Shown here: piece after piece, positions 16,239 to 25,237 of the stretch
Position numbering within the stretch: position 1 is the stretch's first letter
Layout of the letters: every line of letters starts with the position of its first letter
Assembly: GCA_035561515.1 (NCBI GenBank)
Contig: DATMXP010000023.1
Coordinates: 62,001-126,000, forward strand
Direction of reading: 5' to 3'
DNA length: 64,000 nucleotides
DNA from: Terriglobales bacterium
GTDB lineage: Bacteria; Acidobacteriota; Terriglobia; Terriglobales; Acidobacteriaceae
Position numbers and translations under genes: made by a program
The notes under the pieces: generated by a model
The model's input: only the letters and a program-made list of their open reading frames with translations
Databases searched by the model: none
Told to the model about the DNA's origin: nothing

Positions 16239-17756
16239 ATGCCTTTAAAGACACTGTTTCTGAATCCGCCGTCGTTTGAGAATTTTGACGGTGGCGCCAG
16301 TTCGCGGTGGCCTGCCACCCGCGAGATCGAATCGTATTGGTACCCGGTTTGGCTGGCCTATCCTGCCGGTATGCTGGAAGGTTCGAAGCTGCTCGATGCA
16401 CCTCCGCACCACGTAAGCTTTGAGCAGACCATCGAAATGCTGAAGGACTATGAGTTCCTGGTCCTGTTCACCTCGACGCCGGGCTTCCCTGGCGACATCA
16501 AGCTGGCAGAGGCGGCGAAGCAAGCGAATCCTCATCTGAAGATTGCCTTCGTAGGCCCGCACGTAACAGTGCTGCCGGAAGAGACCCTGAAACAGTGTCT
16601 CGCGATTGACTTCGTGGCGCGTAAGGAATTCGACTACTCAGTCACCGACTATGCCAAAGGTAAGCGGCTCGAAGACATCCCGGGCGTAAGCTACCGCAAG
16701 AACGGCAGCATTATCCATAATCCGGATGGTCCGCAGATCACGGATCTGGACGCACTTCCGGACGTGACGGACGTTTATCACCGCGATCTCGACGTTCGCC
16801 GGTACAACGTTCCGTTCCTCCTCCACCCCTTTGTCGCGCTGTACACAACGCGCGGCTGCCCGGCGCAATGTACGTTCTGTTTGTGGCCGCAGACGTTGAG
16901 CGGCCATCCGTGGCGCAAGCGCTCGGCCGATGCAGTAGCCCGCGAAATGGCCAAGGCGAAGGAATACTGGCCGTGGGTGAAGGAATACTTCTTCGACGAC
17001 GACACGTTTAATATCCAGGGGCCTCGCACGATTGAACTCTGCGAAAAGCTGAAGCCGCTGAAGCTGACCTGGTCCTGCACGTCGCGCGTGACTACGAGCT
17101 ACGACACGCTGAAGGCGATGCGCGATGCGGGCTGCCGTCTGCTGATCGTCGGGTACGAATCGGGCGATCCGCAGGTGCTCAAGAACATCAAGAAGGGCGC
17201 GACGGCGGAGCGCGCACGGCAGTTCACGAAGGACTGCAAGAAACTGGGGTTGGCAATCCACGGCGACTTCATTCTTGGGTTACCCGGGGAGACTCGCGAG
17301 AGCATCGAGACCACCATCAGCTTCGCAAAGGAATTGGACGTGGAAACGATCCAAGTATCCGTGGCGCACGCTTATCCGGGAACGGAGTTCTACGACTTCG
17401 CCGTCAAGAACGGCTTTATCGTTCCGGGCAGCGCAATGGTGGACCAGGCGGGTCACCAGTTAGCGCACATCCAGTATCCGAATATCTCGCCCGACTATGT
17501 GTTGGAGTCGGTGAACCGTTTTTACGATGAGTACTACTTCCGTCCGAAGGCGGTGTTCCGGATTTTGAGGAAGGCTGCTTTCAATGGCGAAGAGCGTCGG
17601 CGGTTGTACAAGGAAGCGAAGGCTTTCCTGAAACTCCGCGCTACACGCCAGAAGTACGTGAAGGAGAAACGCGGACAAGCATTGCCGCCGATCGTGCCAC
17701 AGAATCCCAAGAAGGGCGCGGAAGAAGAATCGCCATTAACGGTTCTGAACGCATAA
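16239..17756 (+). CDS. hpnJ: Hopanoid radical SAM/B12 enzyme HpnJ
   Basis: A 505-residue enzyme matching HpnJ, which in hopanoid producers helps form the cyclitol ether side chain of bacteriohopanetetrol from the glucosaminyl intermediate. The N-terminus has the family pattern TLFLNPPSFENFDGG and a cobalamin-binding-like domain (about residues 60-140). The radical SAM cluster motif CPAQCTFC lies near residue 207, followed by LWPQTLSGHPWRKRS, YFFDDDTF, LLIVGYESGD and FILGLPGET, all characteristic. ATG 16239 gives the expected N-terminus. No other hopanoid gene (shc, hpnG, H, I) is in view. A pair of small DMT transporters follows after a terminator. Confidence 0.9.
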   Translation: MPLKTLFLNPPSFENFDGGASSRWPATREIESYWYPVWLAYPAGMLEGSKLLDAPPHHVSFEQTIEMLKDYEFLVLFTSTPGFPGDIKLAEAAKQANPHLKIAFVGPHVTVLPEETLKQCLAIDFVARKEFDYSVTDYAKGKRLEDIPGVSYRKNGSIIHNPDGPQITDLDALPDVTDVYHRDLDVRRYNVPFLLHPFVALYTTRGCPAQCTFCLWPQTLSGHPWRKRSADAVAREMAKAKEYWPWVKEYFFDDDTFNIQGPRTIELCEKLKPLKLTWSCTSRVTTSYDTLKAMRDAGCRLLIVGYESGDPQVLKNIKKGATAERARQFTKDCKKLGLAIHGDFILGLPGETRESIETTISFAKELDVETIQVSVAHAYPGTEFYDFAVKNGFIVPGSAMVDQAGHQLAHIQYPNISPDYVLESVNRFYDEYYFRPKAVFRILRKAAFNGEERRRLYKEAKAFLKLRATRQKYVKEKRGQALPPIVPQNPKKGAEEESPLTVLNA

Positions 17757-17772
17757 ACAACCCGAAGACTTG

Positions 17773-17798
17773 ATGGCCCGCTAAGGCGGGCCATTTTA
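17773..17798 (+). terminator. Rho-independent terminator after hpnJ
   Basis: ATGGCCCGC and GCGGGCCAT form a perfect 9-bp stem with a TAAG loop and a following T run, 16 bases after the hpnJ stop. Confidence 0.85.
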
Positions 17799-17825
17799 CT
17801 TTGGTGTACTGCTAAACTGAAACGG

Positions 17826-18260
17826 ATGTCCTTCCGCAAGATTGCAACCCTGACCGGAGTCATTGTGTTCGGATCTGCCGGCGATATCTGCCTGAAACGC
17901 GGTATGTCGGAAATCGGTGAGATCACGCTGAACAACTGGCATCTGCTGTTCCACGCTATTTTCAGCCCGTGGGTTGCGATTGGCATCGCACTGCTGATCC
18001 TGTTTTTCGCGAATTATCTTTCGGCTCTCTCGTTCGCAGACCTGACTTACGTATTACCCGCCACGTCGATCGGATACGTTGGCATGGCGCTATTGGCGAA
18101 ATTCTTTCTGCATGAGGACATCAGTGCCTTCCGGTGGGCAGGAATTCTGCTGATTGCTGTAGGGGTGGGCTTCGTGGCGCGTGGCCCTGCTTTAACCGTC
18201 GAGCCTTCGCCTGCGGCGAACCTGCCTATTCTGGATCCTTCCGCGCGAGGCGAACTGTGA
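17826..18260 (+). CDS. Half-size DMT-superfamily (EamA-like) membrane protein, first of a pair
   Basis: A 144-residue protein with about four membrane helices. It resembles one EamA half, with GSAGDICLKRGMSEIG near the start and AGILLIAVGVGFVARG at the last helix. The tail after residue 122 is polar. Proteins of this size in the drug/metabolite transporter superfamily usually pair up (for example ArnE/ArnF flippase subunits). The next gene overlaps its stop by four bases (GTGA), which supports a heterodimer made in equal amounts. The substrate is unknown; proximity to hpnJ suggests a lipid-linked substrate, which is inference. Confidence 0.8.
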   Translation: MSFRKIATLTGVIVFGSAGDICLKRGMSEIGEITLNNWHLLFHAIFSPWVAIGIALLILFFANYLSALSFADLTYVLPATSIGYVGMALLAKFFLHEDISAFRWAGILLIAVGVGFVARGPALTVEPSPAANLPILDPSARGEL

Positions 18261-18637
18261 GGCACATCTACACCTGGGTGAGCATACTTGCGGTCGTGAC
18301 CTGTTCCACGATTGGCGATGTGCTGATCTCGCACGCGATGAAGCGTGTGGGCGACGTAGGGCATGTGTGGCAAGAACACGGTTTCTTCGCGGTGGCGAAA
18401 CGAATGTTTACAAACACACCGTTGTGGCTCGGCGTGTTCTTCATGGCACTGGCGTTCTTCAGCCTGATGTTCGCCCTGTCGTGGGCTGACGTAAGTCTGG
18501 TCGCGCCGGCCTCCGCTTCCCTGACGTTCCTGACAAACGCGATTGCGGCGAAGTTCTTCCTCCGAGAAAAGGTGGACCGCCGCCGCTGGATTGCCGCCAT
18601 CCTGGTGGCCTGTGGCGTGGTTCTGATTGCCGGCTAA
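18257..18637 (+). CDS. Half-size DMT-superfamily membrane protein, second of a pair
   Basis: A 126-residue protein starting at GTG 18257 inside the stop codon of the preceding gene. It has four predicted membrane helices. STIGDVLISHAMKRVGDVG mirrors the first member's SAGDICLKRGMSEIG, and the last helix WIAAILVACGVVLIAG mirrors its partner's. Internal similarity between the two products indicates an old duplication. An in-frame ATG at 18134 lies inside the upstream gene and would add residues without membrane character, so I rejected it. Together the pair would form one full-size transporter or lipid flippase; substrate unknown. Confidence 0.8.
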   Translation: MRHIYTWVSILAVVTCSTIGDVLISHAMKRVGDVGHVWQEHGFFAVAKRMFTNTPLWLGVFFMALAFFSLMFALSWADVSLVAPASASLTFLTNAIAAKFFLREKVDRRRWIAAILVACGVVLIAG

Positions 18638-18707
18638 CCCTGAAAGCCGTCTGCCCAACTAAAAAGCTGGAATCTGGTAGTATCTTTCGCCAGATGTGGG
18701 GAGGCTC

Positions 18708-19463
18708 ATGAGTCAAATCTACGAGATCGCACCAGATGTATACCGCTTTTCCATTTACGTACCCGAGATCAATCTGGCTTTCAACCACTTCGTAGTGAAG
18801 GACGACGAACCGCTGCTATTCCATACGGGATCGCGGGCGATGTTTCCGGCATTAAAAGAAATGGTGGCGAAGGTGATAGATCCCGCCAAGATCCGTTGGA
18901 TCGGCTTCAGCCATTTCGAGACTGACGAGTGCGGCGCGCTGAACCATTGGCTTCAGGTAGCGCCAAATGCCACACCGGTTCATGGCATGATTGGGTGCCT
19001 GGTGAACCTGAACGATTTTTCCGACCGCATTCCTAAAATGTTGAATCCTGATGAAACGCTGAGCACAGGCAAATACCGATACCGTTTCGTTCACACGCCG
19101 CAGCTGCCGCATGGCTGGGATGCCGGAGTGCTCTTCGAGGAGTCGCAGCGGACGCTATTCTGTTCGGACTTGTTCCACCAGGAGGGTGATGTGGAGCCGA
19201 TGACGACGTCAGATATTATCGGCCGATGCCGGCAGGTGCTGACGGCGTACCAGAAGAGTCCGCTTGCCAATTACATCCCGTACACGCCGGTCACAGGCAG
19301 ATTGATGGAAGGTGTGGCGAACCTCAATCCGCGCACTCTGGCGATCATGCACGGATCGAGTTTTAGCGGAAACGGTGCACAGGCGGTGCGCGATCTCTCG
19401 GCCCTGTTTAAAGAAGTGCTGGGAACGGAAGCCACGGCACAGACGGCATCGTCTTTCGCTTAG
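18708..19463 (+). CDS. Flavodiiron-like MBL-fold protein (ODP, oxygen-binding diiron type)
   Basis: A 251-residue metallo-beta-lactamase-fold protein of the type found in flavodiiron proteins but without the flavodoxin domain. Candidate diiron ligands are HFETDE (H, E, D near residues 69-73), PHGWDAG, the Asp in FCSDLFHQEGD and the His in MHGSSF. The usual HxExDH motif ends here in Glu. Related stand-alone ODP proteins bind oxygen and work as sensors or signalling proteins, so NO/O2 reduction is not assured. GGGGAGG before ATG 18708 fixes the start over an upstream in-frame ATG at 18696. It lies 70 bases after the DMT pair on the same strand. Confidence 0.78.
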   Translation: MSQIYEIAPDVYRFSIYVPEINLAFNHFVVKDDEPLLFHTGSRAMFPALKEMVAKVIDPAKIRWIGFSHFETDECGALNHWLQVAPNATPVHGMIGCLVNLNDFSDRIPKMLNPDETLSTGKYRYRFVHTPQLPHGWDAGVLFEESQRTLFCSDLFHQEGDVEPMTTSDIIGRCRQVLTAYQKSPLANYIPYTPVTGRLMEGVANLNPRTLAIMHGSSFSGNGAQAVRDLSALFKEVLGTEATAQTASSFA

Positions 19464-19507
19464 CCATCTTGTTTTCGGCTGCGAATCCGGACGACTAGAA
19501 TAGGCGC

Positions 19508-19990
19508 ATGCAAGCTCTTCGTTTTGTCATGCTCCTTTCCTTAGTCGTCTGGATTGGTGGCATCGTTTTCTTCGCTTCCGTTCTCGCGCCAACTGTTTTT
19601 TCCGTTTTGCCCACTCGACACCTGGCGGGCCAGGTCGTAACCCGTTCGCTTGGCACTCTGCACTGGATGGGGCTGATCAGCGGAGCCGTTTTCCTGATCA
19701 CGTCCATGTGGTACTCCCGGCTGGATGTGGGGTTTGCACAACCGTTCGCGACAAGGCACGTGCTTGTGATGTTGATGATTGCGCTGACGCTGATTTCGGT
19801 TTTTGCCGTCGCGTCGAAGATGGAGCAATTGCGCGTTGATATGGGAATCGTCGACGATGTGCGCCAGGACGATCCCCGACGGGTGGAATTCAATGCGCTG
19901 CATCGCTGGTCGACGAGGTTGGAAGTGGGAGTGCTGGCGATGGGAATCGCGGTGTTATATCTGACCGGCAAAGCCCTCTCGGTCCGTTGA
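19508..19990 (+). CDS. DUF4149 (TMEM205-like) membrane protein
   Basis: A 160-residue integral membrane protein with four helices (about residues 5-28, 47-66, 78-100 and 136-156). The family-typical first helix reads WIGGIVFFASVLAPTVF, and the segment FNALHRWSTRLEVGVLAMG precedes the last helix. No enzymatic motif is visible and the family has no settled function. It follows the ODP gene by 44 bases on the same strand and may share its transcript. Confidence 0.8.
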   Translation: MQALRFVMLLSLVVWIGGIVFFASVLAPTVFSVLPTRHLAGQVVTRSLGTLHWMGLISGAVFLITSMWYSRLDVGFAQPFATRHVLVMLMIALTLISVFAVASKMEQLRVDMGIVDDVRQDDPRRVEFNALHRWSTRLEVGVLAMGIAVLYLTGKALSVR

Positions 19991-20116
19991 GCAAGTTTTG
20001 GGAATCAGTGCAGGAATCCTTTATCCTGTAGTTGGGCTATTACGTCTTCATCTCGAAATCCACGCCAGAGGCGCTGCGGCTTCGCTCGCTGACGGCTGAA
20101 AGCTGAAAGTTATCTC

Positions 20117-21202
20117 ATGAAATCTGGAATTATTGGCCTGCCACAGGTCGGAAAAACATCGCTGTTCAAAATACTGACCAAGTCGCAAGTAGCGACCGGA
20201 CACGGCGGATCGCGCGAGGCGCACATCGGAGTAGCGAAGGTGCCAGACGAGCGACTGGACAAACTGGCGGCGCTCTACACCCCGAAGAAAACAACGCATG
20301 CCACCGTGCAGTATGCCGATGTGGCGGCGATCGGACAGGAAGCCCTGAAGGAAGCCAATTTCCTGAACAATCTGCGACAAGTGGATTCGCTGACGCACGT
20401 GGTGCGGGCTTTCGATGATCCGTCGATCCCGCATGTGAAGGGCGACATCAACCCGCTTCGTGACATTAAGGATGTCGAGTTCGACATGATGGTCAGCGAT
20501 CTGGGGCAGATCGAAAAAAGACTGGAGCGTCTGGAAAAAGATCTGAAGAAGATGAAGACGCCCGACCTGGTGAAAGAAGACGAGATCCTGAAGAAATGCA
20601 AGGAGTGGCTCGAGACCGAAAAGCCCCTACGCGAATTGGAGATGACGCCGGAAGACAAGAAGCGGCTGAAGGGTTTCATGTTCCTGAGCGAGAAACCGAT
20701 TCTCTACGTGCTGAACATCAGCGAGAGCACGCAGCTTGGCAAAGATCTCGACGCGGCGGTCGAGAAGTTCGGGATCAAAGAGGCTGCGTCGCGCCCCAAT
20801 ACCGGAGCCACTGCAATCTGCGGCAAGGTAGAGGCGGAGCTGGCGGAAATGAGCGACGAGGACGCGGCAGAGTTCCTGTCGAGCTACGGGCTGCATGAGA
20901 GCGGATTGAGCCGACTGATCAAGAAGACGTACGAGTTGCTCGGGCTGATTTCGTTCCTGACGGCAGGCGAAGACGAGTGCAGGGCGTGGACGATCACCCG
21001 TGGAATGCGCGCGGTTGAAGCGGCGGGCGCAATCCATAGCGATCTTGAAAAGCACTTCATCCGTGCGGAGACGATTCACTGGGACCAGCTACTGGAGGCA
21101 GGTTCGGAAGCGGCCGCGAGAACAAAGGGAACGCTGAGGCTGGAAGGTAAGGATTACATCGTGAAGGATGGCGACGTGATGCACATCCGGCACAGCGGGT
21201 AA
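20117..21202 (+). CDS. ychF: YchF/OLA1-type GTPase (ATPase)
   Basis: A 361-residue Obg-family P-loop NTPase, full length for YchF. The Walker A loop reads GLPQVGKTS at residues 7-15. A coiled-coil insert (about residues 120-180) and the C-terminal TGS-like domain (AIHSDLEKHFIRAETIHW to VMHIRHS) are present. The G4 position, which gives guanine specificity in relatives, is VLNISES here. Loss of the NKxD motif is normal for YchF, whose members prefer ATP. YchF binds ribosomes and affects translation fidelity and stress responses. It starts at ATG 20117 and is followed 20 bases later by a small membrane-protein gene. Confidence 0.95.
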   Translation: MKSGIIGLPQVGKTSLFKILTKSQVATGHGGSREAHIGVAKVPDERLDKLAALYTPKKTTHATVQYADVAAIGQEALKEANFLNNLRQVDSLTHVVRAFDDPSIPHVKGDINPLRDIKDVEFDMMVSDLGQIEKRLERLEKDLKKMKTPDLVKEDEILKKCKEWLETEKPLRELEMTPEDKKRLKGFMFLSEKPILYVLNISESTQLGKDLDAAVEKFGIKEAASRPNTGATAICGKVEAELAEMSDEDAAEFLSSYGLHESGLSRLIKKTYELLGLISFLTAGEDECRAWTITRGMRAVEAAGAIHSDLEKHFIRAETIHWDQLLEAGSEAAARTKGTLRLEGKDYIVKDGDVMHIRHSG

Positions 21203-21222
21203 GTTACTATCGCCGCTCAAGT

Positions 21223-21573
21223 ATGTGGGACACTCGGACACTTTGGTTTGATGTCGCTGTGGTGATGGGTATTTTCGCCGTCGGGAACATTGTGTTCGGG
21301 CACTTCGAGGAGCACAAGCCGAAGTATCTCCGGTTGTTGAAGGTGCTGGGAATTCTGGCTGTGACGCTGGTGCTTTCCGGGCTTGGACTGCGGTGGGTGG
21401 CATACGGATTCATCGGGCTGCTCGGGTTAGCCGCGCTTTATGTTCATGGAATCTGGCTGCCGCGTCATGGAGTGAACGGATTTAGTGGCGAGCCAAAGGA
21501 AAAATACTACGAGTTGATCGGAGCCAAGGCGAAGAGGAAAGAATCTCGCCCCACTGATCATGCTCAGGGCTGA
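21223..21573 (+). CDS. Small membrane protein of unknown function
   Basis: A 116-residue protein with three likely membrane helices (about residues 8-26, 40-57 and 60-78) and a basic cytoplasmic tail ending KAKRKESRPTDHAQG. The tail contains GFSGEPKEKYYELIGAK, which may be a conserved patch. I do not recognise a family. It follows ychF by 20 bases and overlaps the end of the EcsC-like gene on the other strand by ten bases, so convergent transcription may matter here. Confidence 0.6.
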   Translation: MWDTRTLWFDVAVVMGIFAVGNIVFGHFEEHKPKYLRLLKVLGILAVTLVLSGLGLRWVAYGFIGLLGLAALYVHGIWLPRHGVNGFSGEPKEKYYELIGAKAKRKESRPTDHAQG

Positions 21574-22241
21574 AGCAAGACGCCTGAAGCCGCCTGAATT
21601 GCCTGGCGCCGGTCCAGGTGTTTCTGGCGAAAATGTGCGACTGCTCTTTCGCTCCAGGCACGAACGAATAAATAGTTGAGGCCAGCGCCCAGAATGGAAC
21701 TCAGAATCGGGATTACGCGTCCCACCCATTTCTCCACTACTTCGGCACTCGCCTGAGTAGCGATTCGTTGAATCACTCTGGGCACAAATCTCTGAACGAT
21801 CTGGCGTTCAAGTAGCTCGCGGCTGATATCCACGCCCGCCGCGCTTGCCATAGCGATCCAGAGTTCTGCAATCTCATCATCGGTGTTGTACTGGAACCCG
21901 TAGATCAGGCTCAGCTTCTGAATGGTGCGAAGGGTGATCGCCGAGAGGATCCCGAGATCGGGAACGAGGGTTAGCATTCCTCCGATGCCGAGGCCAGCGC
22001 CCTCCAGGGCCGCGATCTTCATACTGGCACGAATTGTTTCCGCGGCGGTGTCGTCGAGTTCCTCGATGGAGACACTGAAAAGACCTTCGTAGGTGTTCAC
22101 GGGAAGGCCGTGGGCGGTGCGGAGGTGGAGCAGGTAGTGGGCCGGATCGACCTTAACGCTTTCATAGGCTTTGGTGAATCCGCTCTTGAGGGCGGTTTCA
22201 GCCCGTCGCATCAGCCACGACGATTCGCTCTTTGCGGCCAT
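21564..22241 (-). CDS. EcsC-family protein
   Basis: A 225-residue protein. The conserved EcsC features are the alternation of amphipathic segments around GAGLGIGGMLTLVPDLGILSAITLRTIQKLSLIYGF and the later VIPILSSILGAGLNYLFVRAW. EcsC proteins are membrane-associated and of uncertain function; in Bacillus the name comes from an ABC transporter locus. I took ATG 22241, which has GAAGGG five bases upstream, over an in-frame ATG at 22298 lacking such a site. It is transcribed alone, opposite to its neighbours. Confidence 0.85.
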   Translation of the reverse strand: MAAKSESSWLMRRAETALKSGFTKAYESVKVDPAHYLLHLRTAHGLPVNTYEGLFSVSIEELDDTAAETIRASMKIAALEGAGLGIGGMLTLVPDLGILSAITLRTIQKLSLIYGFQYNTDDEIAELWIAMASAAGVDISRELLERQIVQRFVPRVIQRIATQASAEVVEKWVGRVIPILSSILGAGLNYLFVRAWSERAVAHFRQKHLDRRQAIQAASGVLLQP

Positions 22242-22375
22242 TGATTCCCTTCGCCGTACGGGAAAAGAATACCGCAATCGGACAGCCGTCAGTTCCATAT
22301 TGGAGCCTTAATTCGCTGGGCACCTTTGAGTTGCCGCATGGTTGATGCTGCTTGTGCTAGCATCAAAGGTTCCAA

Positions 22376-24043
22376 ATGCCAGCAGGAAAATTACATGTCG
22401 TTCCCTTGGGCGGACTCGGCGAGTTCGGAATGAACTGCATGGCCGTCCGCTGGGGGGATGACATCCTTGTAATCGACGCAGGCCTGATGTTTCCCGAGGC
22501 TGAACTGTTGGGCGTCGATATCGTCGTTCCGGACATCAGCTACCTGCTGGAGAACCGTGACCACGTTCGAGCCATCGTTCTGACACACGGACATGAAGAC
22601 CATATTGGCGCCTTGCCGTCGATCCTGACCGACCTGAACGTTCCGGTGTACGGTACCGAATTCACGTTGGCGTACGTCGAAAACAAGCTGGAAGAGCATG
22701 GCTTGCTGGACGACGCGAAGTTGATCGAGATCAGTCCGGGCGAACGCTTTAAAGTCGGTCCATTCACGATCAACCCGATTCGCGTGACGCACAGTCTCGT
22801 GGATTGCGTGGCGCTGGCGATCCATACGCCCCTTGGCGTGCTCATCCACACGGGTGATTTCAAAGTCGACCCGACTCCTACCGACAATAAGCTGTTCGAC
22901 CTACATAGCTTTGCCGAATATGGCAAAGAAGGTGTGTTGGCGCTGTTCCAGGATTCCACGAACGTCGAGCGTCCGGGCTACACGCCGAGCGAAAGGGCGG
23001 TACGGCGAAAGTTCGAAGAAATTTTCACGATGACGAGCAGGCGGTTATTCATCGCATGCTTTTCGTCATCGATTCACCGTATCAAACTGGCGATCGATCT
23101 GGCTTACGAGTACGGACGGAAGGTGGCGCTGGTCGGCCGCTCAATGTCGGAATCGACCGAGATCGCGCAGGACCTCGAATACATCGACATACCCGACGGG
23201 CACCTGATCCATCCGGGCGATATCAAGAAATATCCGCCGAACAAAGTTTGCGTGATGATCAGCGGAACGCAGGGAGAGCCGATGTCTGCGCTGTCGCGAG
23301 CCGCGGTCGACAACCACAAGCACGCAAAGATCGAGAAAGACGATACCGTTGTTCTGTCTTCCAGGATCATCCCCGGAAACGAAAAAGCAATCTATCGCAT
23401 GGTGGATCACCTCTTCCGTCGAGAGGCCCACGTAGTGTATGACGACGGATCGAATCCCCCAGTCCATGTAAGCGGACACGCCAGCCAGGAAGAACTGAAG
23501 CTGATCATCAACCTGGTGAAGCCACAGTACTTTATTCCGATTCATGGCGAATACCGGCAACTAAAGCGTCACGCGGAACTGGCGAAGAGCATGCACGGGG
23601 CGGTTGGATCCGTGATGATGATCGAGAGCGGCGACGTCCTGGAATTTGACGAATTGGGTGCGCGCAAAGCCGGGCGGGTCAATGTTGGGCGAGTATGCAT
23701 CGATTCGAATTCCATGGGCGACGTGGTGGAAGAACTGATCATCCGCGACCGACGTCACATCAGCGAAGACGGGATCGTGCTGCCGATCATTGCGATTAAC
23801 AAATTGACGGGCCGTGTGGAAGGACCGCCGGAGATCGTGACACGAGGCTTTGCAGGGATAGGGGAGAACGGATTCATGAACGAGGCCCGCAGCGTCGTCG
23901 TCAACACACTGGAAGTTTCAAGCGATGAAGAGAAGGCGGACTACGGCGTAATTAAGGAAAAGATCCGGCAGGACTTGAAGCGTTTCATCGTTAAGAATAC
24001 GTCACGCCGTCCTCTCATCATGCCAGTCATCCTCGAGATCTAA
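22376..24043 (+). CDS. rnj: Ribonuclease J
   Basis: A 555-residue metallo-beta-lactamase/beta-CASP nuclease combining 5'-3' exonuclease and endonuclease activity in mRNA decay and rRNA maturation. The zinc motif HGHEDHIGAL lies near residue 73, followed by RVTHSLVDC, the HTGDFKVD motif and the beta-CASP motifs (FSSSIHRI and ISGTQGEPMSALSRAA). PIHGEYRQLKRHAELA and the C-terminal domain common to RNase J are also present. Length matches the family. It is followed 12 bases later by a hydrolase gene and by a PLP dehydratase gene with overlapping stop and start, so these three are probably one transcript. Confidence 0.96.
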   Translation: MPAGKLHVVPLGGLGEFGMNCMAVRWGDDILVIDAGLMFPEAELLGVDIVVPDISYLLENRDHVRAIVLTHGHEDHIGALPSILTDLNVPVYGTEFTLAYVENKLEEHGLLDDAKLIEISPGERFKVGPFTINPIRVTHSLVDCVALAIHTPLGVLIHTGDFKVDPTPTDNKLFDLHSFAEYGKEGVLALFQDSTNVERPGYTPSERAVRRKFEEIFTMTSRRLFIACFSSSIHRIKLAIDLAYEYGRKVALVGRSMSESTEIAQDLEYIDIPDGHLIHPGDIKKYPPNKVCVMISGTQGEPMSALSRAAVDNHKHAKIEKDDTVVLSSRIIPGNEKAIYRMVDHLFRREAHVVYDDGSNPPVHVSGHASQEELKLIINLVKPQYFIPIHGEYRQLKRHAELAKSMHGAVGSVMMIESGDVLEFDELGARKAGRVNVGRVCIDSNSMGDVVEELIIRDRRHISEDGIVLPIIAINKLTGRVEGPPEIVTRGFAGIGENGFMNEARSVVVNTLEVSSDEEKADYGVIKEKIRQDLKRFIVKNTSRRPLIMPVILEI

Positions 24044-24055
24044 CCGGCACAGCGC

Positions 24056-25237
24056 ATGGGAACAGCTGCTCATCCCCAGCCGATTCGTCGAAAAAGAACT
24101 TACCTTTTCATGCTGCTGTTGTTGCCGATCGCGGGGCTCGCTTCCGCGCCGTTCATTTCTTATCACCTTCGTGCCGCTTCTTTACTGCTGCGAATTGAAA
24201 ACCCCAACAGTGCGGATCCCCTCGCTCGATACCACACCTACCAAATCGGTGAAGCGACTTCGGAACTTCCTGCGTTGTTCGGAAAGGTGAGAGCAAGAAC
24301 ATATACGCCACTTGGGATGGCGGACCCACCCGCGATGGTGGTGGTGCATGGAGTCCACCATCTTGGCATCGACGAGCCGAGGCTGGTGGCGTTCTCTCGC
24401 GCGCTGTGCGCCAGCGGCATCAAGGTGTTTACGCCCGAGATCGCACAACTGGCGGACTACAGGATCACCAGATCATCCATTGATCTGATTGGCGCGATCT
24501 CGGTCTGGTACAGCCAACAGATTGGCAAAAAGGTGGGATTGCTCGGGCTGAGTTTTGCAGGAGGAGAGTCGCTGATCGTGGCGGCCGATCCGAATTACTC
24601 AAAGAATCTGGCGTTCGTGGTGTCGATTGGCGGCCACTACGATATGCAACGAGTGTCCGAATTCTATGTCACCGGGCAGATTCCGCGTCCTGACGGTTCG
24701 ATCTACAAAATGGCTCCGCATGAGTATGGTGCCCTGGTACTGGTCTATTCCCGCCCGGAAGAATTCTTCCCTGCCAAGGATGTACCAAAGATAACGAATG
24801 CGCTCAAATTGCTGTTGTGGGAACAGGTGGACGAGTCGAAAGCCGCAGCTCAGGGTATGACTCCATACAGCTCGGCCAAGTTGCAGAAGCTGTATGAACA
24901 CGATCGGTCGATGATCGCCGGGGAATTGAAGTCCGCCATTCTGAAGCACACGAAAGAGATGGAAGAGGTTTCTCCCAAAGGGAAGCTGAAGGGTGTGAAA
25001 ATCCCAGTCCTCCTGCTGCACGGGGTTGCAGACGACGTAATCCCCGCGACTGAAATGGAGTGGATCGAGAAGGAAGTGCCGAGGCAACACCTAAGGGGGG
25101 CGCTGACCAGTTCCCTGCTGAGTCATGTGAGTATCGCCGGTGAGCCGCCGTGGAAAGACAAAATGGCGCTGGTGAACTTTATGTCTGAGCTGATGAAGCT
25201 GGTGGATGAATCGAATCAGGAGAAATTGAGTAATTGA
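24056..25237 (+). CDS. Membrane-anchored alpha/beta-hydrolase-like protein
   Basis: A 393-residue protein with an N-terminal signal anchor (about residues 18-34, LFMLLLLPIAGLASAPFIS), so the catalytic part should face the periplasm. The alpha/beta-hydrolase fold is suggested by VVHGVHHLG, the nucleophile-elbow-like GLLGLSFAGGESLIV (GLSFAGG, Ser about residue 168), PVLLLHGVADDVIP (acid loop) and a C-terminal SHVSIAGEP with a possible catalytic His. The substrate cannot be told. Its stop overlaps the next start (TGATG), so translation is coupled to the dehydratase, and it sits 12 bases after rnj. Confidence 0.75.
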   Translation: MGTAAHPQPIRRKRTYLFMLLLLPIAGLASAPFISYHLRAASLLLRIENPNSADPLARYHTYQIGEATSELPALFGKVRARTYTPLGMADPPAMVVVHGVHHLGIDEPRLVAFSRALCASGIKVFTPEIAQLADYRITRSSIDLIGAISVWYSQQIGKKVGLLGLSFAGGESLIVAADPNYSKNLAFVVSIGGHYDMQRVSEFYVTGQIPRPDGSIYKMAPHEYGALVLVYSRPEEFFPAKDVPKITNALKLLLWEQVDESKAAAQGMTPYSSAKLQKLYEHDRSMIAGELKSAILKHTKEMEEVSPKGKLKGVKIPVLLLHGVADDVIPATEMEWIEKEVPRQHLRGALTSSLLSHVSIAGEPPWKDKMALVNFMSELMKLVDESNQEKLSN

